A DNA stretch of 64,000 nucleotides from Natronosalvus hydrolyticus (GTDB lineage: Archaea; Halobacteriota; Halobacteria; Halobacteriales; Natrialbaceae), in the NCBI GenBank assembly GCA_025517525.1, contig JAOPJZ010000008.1, positions 1-64,000 of the forward strand, read 5' to 3'. Positions 24,702 through 32,647 of this stretch are shown here, one piece after another (the first letter of the stretch is position 1; each line of letters starts with the position of its first letter). Under the pieces are notes generated by a model, which saw nothing but the letters and a program-made list of their open reading frames with translations, made no database searches and was not told where the DNA came from. A program made the position numbers and the translations under genes.

Positions 24702-26481
24702 CTCCCAGTCGGTCGATGATCACGAAACTGATCGACGTGACGACGAGCAAGACGACGCCCATAGCGGTTGCCGGTCCGAGGCGGCGGCCGATGAAGCGTT
24801 CGATTGCGACCGGCATCGTGTACTCGTTGGTCCCCGTCGCCAGAATCACCGTCGAGGAGAACTCGCCCATCGAAATCGCAAGGGCGAAGGCGGCCCCGGC
24901 GACCACGCCCGGCCAGACCAGCGGCAGTTCGATGTCGATCAGGGCGCGGGTCCTCGAGGCGCCGAGCGCACGCGCCGACTCGAGGAGACTGCGGTCGATG
25001 GCCTCGAAACCGGGGGCCACCGTCCGGACCACGAACGGGTAACAGGCCACTGCGTGGGCGGCGATGATGGCGAGCGCACCGGTAATCGTGAGTCGGTAGC
25101 TCCCGAGTTCGAAGCCGAAGACGGGACCCCGGAGCAGACCGATACCGACGATGATGCCGGAGACCGCCAGCGGTGCCATGGCGACGACGTCGATGAGCTT
25201 GCGGCCGCGATAGCGCCGCGTCGTCAACACCGAGATGACGACCCCCATAGGAAGCGAGACGGCGAGCGCGGCCGCGGCAAAAAACAGCGAGTTGCGAATC
25301 GCCGGCCACGGTCGCACCTGGTAGGCCGTCCCCGTCGTCTGGCGGTCGATGAGGAACTGGTAGTGAGCGGTCGTAAACCCGCCAGTCGGGGCGGCGACGC
25401 TGCGGTACAGCAGGCTGAGAATCGGGGCGACGAAGACGAACAGTGCGATCACGCCGTAAATCGCCAGTCCAACTCGAGGTGTCAACTCTCGAGCCGAGAA
25501 CGTCGGTGGCCTGAGCGATTTTCGAGGGAGCGGGCGCGCGCCGCGCGAGCGGACCGTGTGTTTGGCCTCATACCGGAGATAGGCGTAGAGCACGCCGAGG
25601 GAGATGACGAGCTCGACGATCGCCAGCGCGGCCGCCTCCGCGTAGTTCAGGTCCTGAATCAGCTGATAGACGAACACTTCGACCGTCGCCAGCTGAATTC
25701 CGCCAAGCGCGAGAACGATGGGAAACGTGCCGAAGGTAAAGACGAACGTCAGCGCGCCGCCCATCAACACGGCCGGATACAGCTGTGGGGCGACCACGTC
25801 GCGAAACGCTCGGAACGGACTCGCACCCAGACTGCGCGCGGTCTCGATAGCACTCGCATCGACGGACTCCCAGGCCGCCGTCGTCACCCGGGCGACCAGT
25901 GGCGCGTTGTAAAAGGCGTGGGCGATGAGGATCGCCTCGAGGCTGAACATGAGCGAGACGGGGCCGAGACCGAGCAGGCCGAGCACCCCATTGAGCGTCC
26001 CCGTCTGGCCGAACGTGGCAACGAAGCCGACGGCGACCATGATCGACGGGAGCACGAACGGGAGAATCGTCAGCGACCGGATGGTCCGGCGGCCTCTGAA
26101 CTCGTATCTGGCGAGCAGGTAGGCCATCGGTAACCCAAGTGCCAGCGACAGCAGCATCGAAAGGATTGCCTGGTAGGTCGTGAAGCCGACTATACCGAGT
26201 TTGCGGTCACTCGAGAAGAAATCCTGTGCCACCATAACGGGTGATTCCCCCGCGAACACGCGTGCGAGGTCACCGAAATAAAACGGGTCGCGCAACAAGT
26301 CGAGAAAGATAGCCAGCGTGACGGCCCCTTCGACCACGACCGACTCGACGAACACGGTCGCCACCGGGTAATAGAACATGAGGACCAGCAAGACCGTCGT
26401 CCCGAGAGCGCCGAGAGCGAGTGCCCGTCGCTCGAGGGAGTCGCGAACGCGTCGGCCCGTGGTGGGCTCGGTTTCAGTCAT
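24682..26481 (-). CDS. thiP: Fused two-domain ABC permease (ThiP-type)
   Basis: 599 residues with about 12 helices. Two BPD-type permease domains are fused, each with an EAA loop that docks the ATPase: ARSLGASPFRAFRDVVAPQL near 225 and ARALGASRTRALIDIELPLV near 500. Fusion of both halves in one chain is the layout of ThiP and of FbpB-like iron permeases. It sits between the ATPase (20-nt overlap) and, farther upstream, the lipoprotein. The linker around 315-335 is basic (RSRGARPLPRKSLR), on the cytoplasmic side. Confidence 0.85.
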   Translation of the reverse strand: MTETEPTTGRRVRDSLERRALALGALGTTVLLVLMFYYPVATVFVESVVVEGAVTLAIFLDLLRDPFYFGDLARVFAGESPVMVAQDFFSSDRKLGIVGFTTYQAILSMLLSLALGLPMAYLLARYEFRGRRTIRSLTILPFVLPSIMVAVGFVATFGQTGTLNGVLGLLGLGPVSLMFSLEAILIAHAFYNAPLVARVTTAAWESVDASAIETARSLGASPFRAFRDVVAPQLYPAVLMGGALTFVFTFGTFPIVLALGGIQLATVEVFVYQLIQDLNYAEAAALAIVELVISLGVLYAYLRYEAKHTVRSRGARPLPRKSLRPPTFSARELTPRVGLAIYGVIALFVFVAPILSLLYRSVAAPTGGFTTAHYQFLIDRQTTGTAYQVRPWPAIRNSLFFAAAALAVSLPMGVVISVLTTRRYRGRKLIDVVAMAPLAVSGIIVGIGLLRGPVFGFELGSYRLTITGALAIIAAHAVACYPFVVRTVAPGFEAIDRSLLESARALGASRTRALIDIELPLVWPGVVAGAAFALAISMGEFSSTVILATGTNEYTMPVAIERFIGRRLGPATAMGVVLLVVTSISFVIIDRLGGESFGL

Positions 26482-26670
26482 CGTTTGGAGGCGTCATCAA
26501 TCGGTAGCTGTTGTCTGCCGGGTGGCATCGTCGACTGGCAGATAGTCGGTCGCTGGTTCGTGACCGGCTCTTGTCTCGAGCGGCGTGGCCCTCGTGGCGC
26601 GGTTTCGACGGAAGCCGGTAGCTCCGCCGTCAGTCGAAACAATCACGTCGGCTCGTGGACACGACATCGT

Positions 26671-26988
26671 ATGACCGTCTTTGCACTGCTGCGTGTCTCG
26701 CCGATAACCGACGACGACATCACCGACGACGTCGCCGCCGCCATCGACGCTCTCGAGGACTTCGACGTCACCTACGAGACGACGCCCATGGCGACGACGC
26801 TCGAGGCCGATGACGTCCACGAACTGTTCGCCGCGTGTGCGGCCGCCCACGAGGCGGTCGACCACGGCCACGTCCAGACGCTCGTTCAGGTCGACGACAA
26901 GCGCGACGTCGAGATGGCCGCGAGCGACAAAGTCGACGCCGTCGAAGGCGCACTCGGTCGGGAAGCCAGCAGCGACCGCGACGCGTAA
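26671..26988 (+). CDS. MTH1187-family thiamine-binding protein
   Basis: 105 residues of the MTH1187/YkoF-like fold: MTVFALLRVSPITDDDI at the start, YETTPMATTLEADDVHELF in the middle and VQTLVQVDDKRDVEMAASDK at the end. Members bind thiamine or related pyrimidines as cytoplasmic oligomers and are often linked to thiamine salvage or uptake. It is read on the plus strand while the permease and lipoprotein genes on either side are on the minus strand, so it has its own promoter in the 189-nt gap. Start ATG 26671 is preferred to the long upstream frame. Confidence 0.85.
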   Translation: MTVFALLRVSPITDDDITDDVAAAIDALEDFDVTYETTPMATTLEADDVHELFAACAAAHEAVDHGHVQTLVQVDDKRDVEMAASDKVDAVEGALGREASSDRDA

Positions 26989-27122
26989 TCGGCCTCGTGC
27001 GCTCGAGTTCGAATGACCGGATGCGTGTGGTCTGGCACTCGAGGTGGGTTGGCTTTTCAGGTACGACCGTTCGCTCGCGTCAGGAACCACCGCGCTCGAA
27101 CCAGGAGCCACTGGTAAACAAT

Positions 27123-27149
27123 CGGGTCCGAGCGAAAGCTCGGGACCCG
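27123..27149 (-). terminator. Stem-loop after the thiamine lipoprotein gene
   Basis: On the minus strand cgggtcccgagc pairs with gctcggacccg (one bulge) around tttc, then attgttta follows. It begins 43 nt after the thiB stop. A strong GC stem followed by T-rich DNA is consistent with transcription ending there, separating thiB from thiPQ; it equally lies between thiB and the 3' end of the convergent MTH1187-type gene. Confidence 0.45.
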
Positions 27150-27192
27150 CCGGCACCGTCACTCGAGACGAACGCGTCGCGGTCACGACCGA

Positions 27193-28263
27193 TCAGTTGT
27201 CGACGACCGTCCGGCCCCAGTCGTCGAGCCAGGTCGAGAGGTTGCCCTGTAGCTGCTCGTAATCGAAGAAGACGGCTTCCTCGGGTTCCTGGGCGTACTC
27301 CTCGAAGACCTCGGGGAGTTCCGTCGTATCGTTGGTCGGGCCGGTCACGTTGCGCTCGGCAACGACCGCTTGCACGTCCGGCTCGAGGACGAAGTCCATG
27401 AAGTCGTGGGCGAGGTCGTCGTTGGTGCTCTCGGCGAATCGAACGATGCCCGAGTAGTTGGCGTAGGACTGACCGTTGAGCAACGAGACGCGGTGTTTCT
27501 CGAGGTCGTTGTCGAAGCGCTTGGCGTAGACGCGGTCGTTGGCGTAGGAGACGATGACGGGAATGTCGTCGTTCTCGAAGTTGGTATACACGTCGCTCCA
27601 GGAGTCGAGCACGCGAGTGTCGTTGTCCAGCAGGTCCTGCCAGTAATCGAGGTACGTGTACTCGCCTTCGTCGCCGAACTCGTTTATGCTCCAGAGCATG
27701 AACAGCTGCCCCGTCGTCCCGCGCTGCGGATTCGAAACGGCGAATTTGCCCTCGTAGGCAGGGTCGAGCAGGTCTTCGAACGTTTCGGGTTTCTCGACGT
27801 TGCGGCCGTCGTAGACGATGGCACACAGGCTCCGGTAGGTCGGGATGACCCGCCCCTGTGGGTCGAACTCGTGGTGCTCGCCGATGTCCTCGGCGTTCGA
27901 GAGGACCGAGCGATCCGTTTCGACGAAGAGGTCGTCGTCGGTGTTCTCGTCCGCTCGAAGCAGTTCGTGCGGGCTCAGCCCGTAGTACAGGTCGGGTTCG
28001 ATGTCGACGCCCTCGTTGTGACGCTCGATGAAGTAGTTCAGTTCCTGTTCGGGCGTGTGCCACTCGAGAGTGGCGTCGTAGCGCTCTTCGAACTCGTCTT
28101 TGATCCAGACGCCCGGACTGTCACTGGGCGCGTCGATAAATGAGTTGTACGTGGCGACGTGGAGCGTGTCGTCGTCGCTGTCGCCCGTGATACTACCGAG
28201 ACAGCCAGCCAGGCCGGCAAGCCCCCCGGCAGCCATTCCACTGAGGTACGTTCGTCGTTTCAT
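27193..28263 (-). CDS. thiB: ABC substrate-binding lipoprotein, thiamine (ThiB) type
   Basis: 356 residues from ATG 28263. The leader MKRRTYLSGMAAGG ends in a lipobox (LAGC, Cys near 22), so it is anchored outside the membrane. The mature fold is the ThiB/iron type: TLHVATYNSFIDAP at the first strand, CAIVYDGRNVEKPETFEDLL at the hinge, then NPQRGTTGQLFMLW and WSDVYTNFENDDIPVIVSYA, the wording typical of thiamine-binding ThiB proteins. Ligand specificity is inferred. The ORF extends upstream to 28383 but the leader fixes the start. It is separated from thiP by the opposite-strand MTH1187 gene. Confidence 0.85.
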   Translation of the reverse strand: MKRRTYLSGMAAGGLAGLAGCLGSITGDSDDDTLHVATYNSFIDAPSDSPGVWIKDEFEERYDATLEWHTPEQELNYFIERHNEGVDIEPDLYYGLSPHELLRADENTDDDLFVETDRSVLSNAEDIGEHHEFDPQGRVIPTYRSLCAIVYDGRNVEKPETFEDLLDPAYEGKFAVSNPQRGTTGQLFMLWSINEFGDEGEYTYLDYWQDLLDNDTRVLDSWSDVYTNFENDDIPVIVSYANDRVYAKRFDNDLEKHRVSLLNGQSYANYSGIVRFAESTNDDLAHDFMDFVLEPDVQAVVAERNVTGPTNDTTELPEVFEEYAQEPEEAVFFDYEQLQGNLSTWLDDWGRTVVDN

Positions 28264-28422
28264 TACTCTGTGGTCATACCTGGTGGTACGTAAGGGACTC
28301 GGTCCTGACTCGAGGGGGAAAGTCAGCAAGAGAGATACGTTCGTGGTGGTAAACCGTGCTTTCAACCCATTTAGGGGCGACAACAGGAGCTAGCTGGTCA
28401 CCGCCAGCGTCGGCCGAGAAAC

Positions 28423-30276
28423 TCACCGCCTTCCAGCCTCGAGCGTGGGGAGAGAAAGCCCACTCGAGCACACCGTGGGGTCCGGGTCGTCGAGGTCGAG
28501 TCGCCCGGTTTCGGCCAGCGTTCGAAGCGCGTAGAAGTTTCGCGCCTGTTCAGGAAGCGCCTCGAGTAACCGCGTCTCGACGGCACCGTCCCACGCCAGC
28601 GGATGGGTTCCCGGCTCGCGCCAGGCCGACCGCGGGGCGAGAAACGGCGGGAGCCAGTCGCCGTCGCGTTCGGTCCACTGCCGTTCAGGCGTGTGTCGCA
28701 CCAGCGAAAGGACGCGATCGGCCGGCTCGAGCGTCCGGTCGGTCAGCCGCGAGCGAGCCGTGGAAACGCCGGTGGCGCGACGGTAGATTTTCGCGGCCAG
28801 TTCGGCGTGGAGCCTCTTGCCTCGCCGACGAGCCAGCGGCACCTGCGTCCAGGCGCGGACGTACGCCGGGTCCCAGAGCGGCAGCCACCACTCGAGGCCG
28901 GCGTCCTCGTAGGCCCGACAGTCTCCGTTCGTGAACGTCGACATCCGGCCGCGCCACTCCCAGCGTTCGTAGGCCGCACCAGCCGTTTCCGGCGAATCGA
29001 TCGCTTCCGATGGCCTCTCGCCGAGCAACCCGTCGCGAATGCGCGCTCGCGCAGCCGTCTCGAACGAGTCATCGTCCCACTCCCAGAGCGTGTAGTGCGT
29101 CTCGAGAACGTGCTCGACGAGCGCCTCGAGGGTCGGCTCGATACGGGGCTCTTCGTCCGTCTCCTCGTCGGCGTCGACCGCCGGTGCACACCCAACGTTC
29201 GTCTCGCCGACCGGCCGCCGTTCGCCGACGAACCGCGGTAACCGTTCGCTCGGCGTCGCCACGGTGTGTCCGGGGCAGTACAGTCCGTCTTCGGGGAGTC
29301 GCCCGGCCTCGAGCAGGCCGTGGAGGGCGGGCCACTCGGCCAGAAACGGCAGCGCGTCGCCGCCGAACGCCCACTCCCGGTATCGACGGCCGGCGGTGCC
29401 GTGATACCACTCGTGCCAGTCAGCCTGGCTGTAGGGGTAGAACTCCCAGCGAATCCCCAGTCGGGCGGCGACCTCGCGACTCATCTCGACGTCCGGGTGG
29501 CCCGAGCGACCGAAGGTGAACCCGATCACTTCGCGGCCGCGCTCGACCAGCGCCGACGCGAGCAGTCGGGAGTCGAACCCGCCCGACAGCGGGAGGACGA
29601 TGGGGCGATCCCCGGCAACCGCCTCAAGGCGATCCAGCGCGATATCGAAGGCAGCCTCGAGGAGGTCGACGTCCGCAGCCGGTTCGGCGTCGCGTGACTC
29701 GAGGTTACTGTCGCACCTCGGCGTCGTCTCACGACCGGGTCCCGCAGGCCAGTACTCCCGGTACGTGTCTCGACGGATACCGTCGGCCCCGAGGGCGACG
29801 ACCTCGCCGGGTTGAACGGCGTACACGCCGTCCCAGATCGTTTCGGGACCGGTAACGTACCGGGTCAACAGGAACTCGCGTTCGGTGAGTGGGTCCCGTG
29901 GCGCATCGATAGCGTCACGGACGGCGTTCCCGCGGTCGCTGACGAACTGGGTCGTCTCGGCGTAGTACAGCGGAATCGACCGCGCCCCGTCGGCAACGAG
30001 ATACGTCCTACCCTCACTCTCGAGGCCGACAACTGCGGCGAAAAAACCCTCAAGGGAGCCAGCACAGTCCGCGATGGCCTCGAAGGCAGCGTCGGCTTCG
30101 GCCGTCCCGTTCGGTTCCTCACCGTCGTCACCAGCGGAGGCAGCGTCGGCCAGCACACGGCCAAACCGTTCGGCCAGCGCTGCCTCCTCGAGGAGCCGAT
30201 TGCCGTCGAACGCCCGGCCACGAACGGCCACTCCACGGGCTCGAACCCAGCCGTCGGCGTGGAGTGTCAGGTACAT
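28423..30276 (-). CDS. Asparagine-synthase-like protein without glutaminase cysteine
   Basis: 617 residues. The N-terminal 200 resemble the Ntn glutaminase half (GSLEGFFAAVV, RTYLVADGARSIPLYY, YAVQPGEVVAL), but residue 2 is Tyr and no catalytic Cys2 exists, so it cannot release ammonia from glutamine in the usual way. The C-terminal half has the PP-loop ATP-binding motif LPLSGGFDSRLLA near 230 and the later EWWLPLWD and ARRRGKRLHAELA segments of the synthetase family. It may amidate or adenylate another substrate with free ammonia or another nucleophile. Related proteins occur in surface-sugar clusters; none is adjacent here. Confidence 0.8.
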   Translation of the reverse strand: MYLTLHADGWVRARGVAVRGRAFDGNRLLEEAALAERFGRVLADAASAGDDGEEPNGTAEADAAFEAIADCAGSLEGFFAAVVGLESEGRTYLVADGARSIPLYYAETTQFVSDRGNAVRDAIDAPRDPLTEREFLLTRYVTGPETIWDGVYAVQPGEVVALGADGIRRDTYREYWPAGPGRETTPRCDSNLESRDAEPAADVDLLEAAFDIALDRLEAVAGDRPIVLPLSGGFDSRLLASALVERGREVIGFTFGRSGHPDVEMSREVAARLGIRWEFYPYSQADWHEWYHGTAGRRYREWAFGGDALPFLAEWPALHGLLEAGRLPEDGLYCPGHTVATPSERLPRFVGERRPVGETNVGCAPAVDADEETDEEPRIEPTLEALVEHVLETHYTLWEWDDDSFETAARARIRDGLLGERPSEAIDSPETAGAAYERWEWRGRMSTFTNGDCRAYEDAGLEWWLPLWDPAYVRAWTQVPLARRRGKRLHAELAAKIYRRATGVSTARSRLTDRTLEPADRVLSLVRHTPERQWTERDGDWLPPFLAPRSAWREPGTHPLAWDGAVETRLLEALPEQARNFYALRTLAETGRLDLDDPDPTVCSSGLSLPTLEAGRR

Positions 30277-30475
30277 ATCCGGCTACTCACCGGCCATCGA
30301 ATAAATAGCCTCGGCTCGAGGTGGCACTCGAGCGGCAACCGTCGCACCCGTCTGGCTCTGGTAGTATTTTCAAAGTGTTTAGTAGTGATATTGTACCAAG
30401 CACTATTTTTTGGTTATTATTTTAGTACAGTAGAAATAGCAAGTCGAGAAGTGCGGTGAAAAACACCACGAGGAA
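30277..30475. other. AT-rich intergenic region
   Basis: The interval between two minus-strand genes contains an unusually AT-rich segment (about 30370-30430: gtgtttagtagtgatattg, then tattttttggttattatttt). It is likely the promoter of the Asn-synthase-like gene plus the end of the ligase message. No gene seen. Confidence 0.35.
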
Positions 30476-30508
30476 ACGATCTCGAATCGAGTGCCAGCGC
30501 GCGCTCGT

Positions 30509-32476
30509 TCAGTCGGCCGCTTCGGCTGCATCGGCCGAGCGTTCGGGATAGATATCCGCGACTTCCTCGTTGAACTTCTCGAGGATAACGCGACGTTTCT
30601 TCTTCATCGTTGGCGTCAACATCTCGTTTTCTTCGGTGAACTCCTCGGTGACCAACTGGAACTGCTTGATGCGCTCGTGTTTCGCGAAGTTTTCGTTGAC
30701 GGCGTCGATTTCCTCCTGAATCAGTGCTTTCGCCGCTTCGTTTTCGGTGACGCTCTCGTCGTCCTCGAGGTCGAGTTCCTCGCGCAGATACGCGAAGTTG
30801 GGGACGATGAGCGCGCCGACGAACTTCTCGCCGTCGCCGACGACCATACACTGCTCGACGACCTGGCTCTGAGCGAAGGAGTCCTCGATGGGAGCCGGTG
30901 CGACGTTTTTGCCCGTCGAGAGCACCATGATCTGTTTCGAGCGCTCGTGGAAGACGAGATAGCCGTCGGGACGAATCGTGACGATGTCACCGGTCCGGAA
31001 CCACCGGCCTTCGTCGTCCTCGAAGAACGCTTCTGCGGTTTTTCCTGGCTTGTTCCAGTAGCCTCGAGCGACGTTCGGCCCGTTGACGAGGAGTTCGCCT
31101 GTTTCGCCCTCGACGGAGCCCGTCCCCTCCTTCGGGGCGACGCTCTCGTCCACTTTGACGGTGCAGCCTTCGACCGGGACGCCGATGGTCCCGATCTTCG
31201 GCTCCTCGGGCGGGTTGGTCGTCACGACGGGCGAGGTTTCAGTGAGTCCGTAGCCCTCGTAAATCGGGAGTCCCATCCCGTGATACAGCGTACAGAGGTC
31301 GGGAGAAAGTGTCCCGCCGCCGCTGACGAGGAACTGGACGTTGCCGCCGAGTGCCTCTTTGACCTGGGAGAACACCAGCGAGTCGGCAATCTTCATTTTT
31401 ATCCCGAGGAGGCCGCCAGGGCTGTCGGCCCGATAATAGTCCCGGCTGACGCCGGTCGCCCAGTTGAATATCCGCTCTTTGACCGGCGATTCGCTCGCCT
31501 GCTCGCGGATGGCGTCGTAGATTTTCTCGTAGACGCGGGGAACGCTGGTCGCCGTCGTCGGCCCGACGAGCTGGAAGTCCTCTTTGAGCGTGTCGGAACT
31601 CTCCGCGTACGCGACACAGCCGCCCGCCGCGAACATCAGGAAGTGTCCCGCCGTCCGCTCGAAGACGTGCGCCAGCGGCAGGAACGACACCGTCTGCGTG
31701 TCGGTATCGATTGAGGGCGATCCCTCCGGTTTCCCCGGCCGCGGACCGTAGCGTCGATACACCTGGTTGACGTTCTCGCGGAAGTTTCGATGGGTCAACT
31801 CGACACCCTTGGGCTGGCCCGTCGTCCCGCTCGTATAGATCAGGCTCGCCAGGTCGTCCGGGGTCCGTTTCTCGAGCCAGCCGGTAAACGCCTCCTCGTC
31901 GTAGGCCTCGAGACCACGTTCGTAGACCTCCTGAAGCGTCATGACGTCCTCTCGCTCGCTCGCCGACGTCGAGAGGGTGTCCATGCTGACGATGAACTCG
32001 AGGTTCAGTTCGTCTTCGACCTCGAGCACGCGCTCGAGGGCGGCCTCGTTTTCGACGACGACGCCGGTTGCGTCGGGGTCGTCGAGCAGGTACTGCACCT
32101 GTGCTGGCGCGGAACTGCTGTAGACGGTCGTGATGACCGCGCCCGCGCTCAACAGCGCGAAGTCACACTGGGCCCACTCCATTCGCGTGCTCGCGAACAT
32201 CCCAACGCGGTCACCAGCTTTGACACCCAGGTCGCGGAAGCCAGCGGTCAATACCCCGACGATTTCGCCCATCTGGTCGTAGGTAAGCATCGCGAACTCG
32301 CCATCCGGGGCGGGTTCGAACGCCGTTCCGGCGAGCGAGCGGTCGTAAATACCACCCTTGTAGCGCTGGGCCGGTTGTCCCTCGTTTCGCTCGACCGTCT
32401 TCGCGAACATCTGTGCGAGCGTGTCAACCTCGAGCACCTCGTTGTCGAACTGCCGTTCGGATTCCCTCGAGTCCAT
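30509..32476 (-). CDS. Long-chain acyl-CoA synthetase (AMP-forming), paralogue 1
   Basis: 655 residues from ATG 32476; MIMYI upstream is an alternative. The adenylate-forming signature is YTSGTTGQPKGVELTH near 210, the A5 motif is EGYGLTETSPVVTTNPP, A7 is GRWFRTGDIV, and A8 begins FHERSKQIMVLSTGKNV; the conserved C-terminal catalytic Lys lies in EMLTPTMKKKRRV. The enzyme activates fatty acids with ATP and CoA. The next gene upstream is a close paralogue in tandem. Haloarchaea lack ordinary fatty-acid membrane lipids, so the likely role is degradation of external fatty acids or an aromatic/isoprenoid acid; substrate not known. Confidence 0.9.
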   Translation of the reverse strand: MDSRESERQFDNEVLEVDTLAQMFAKTVERNEGQPAQRYKGGIYDRSLAGTAFEPAPDGEFAMLTYDQMGEIVGVLTAGFRDLGVKAGDRVGMFASTRMEWAQCDFALLSAGAVITTVYSSSAPAQVQYLLDDPDATGVVVENEAALERVLEVEDELNLEFIVSMDTLSTSASEREDVMTLQEVYERGLEAYDEEAFTGWLEKRTPDDLASLIYTSGTTGQPKGVELTHRNFRENVNQVYRRYGPRPGKPEGSPSIDTDTQTVSFLPLAHVFERTAGHFLMFAAGGCVAYAESSDTLKEDFQLVGPTTATSVPRVYEKIYDAIREQASESPVKERIFNWATGVSRDYYRADSPGGLLGIKMKIADSLVFSQVKEALGGNVQFLVSGGGTLSPDLCTLYHGMGLPIYEGYGLTETSPVVTTNPPEEPKIGTIGVPVEGCTVKVDESVAPKEGTGSVEGETGELLVNGPNVARGYWNKPGKTAEAFFEDDEGRWFRTGDIVTIRPDGYLVFHERSKQIMVLSTGKNVAPAPIEDSFAQSQVVEQCMVVGDGEKFVGALIVPNFAYLREELDLEDDESVTENEAAKALIQEEIDAVNENFAKHERIKQFQLVTEEFTEENEMLTPTMKKKRRVILEKFNEEVADIYPERSADAAEAAD

Positions 32477-32647
32477 GATATACATTATCAATTCTCACAT
32501 TCCCTCTTGAACTATTCGGTCGTTCAGAGTGTTTTGGTCGCTCGACGGTGATTTTACGCTCGAGGTGCCGGAAAGGGTCGAACGTGAGCAGCCGGAAAGG
32601 AACCGCACCTGGAAACGGAACGTGACCGCCCGATTCGAAATGCGGGA

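Noticed and set aside
24397..26133. 578-codon frame opposite the permease gene
   Set aside because: Extremely charged antisense translation of hydrophobic helices; no real family.
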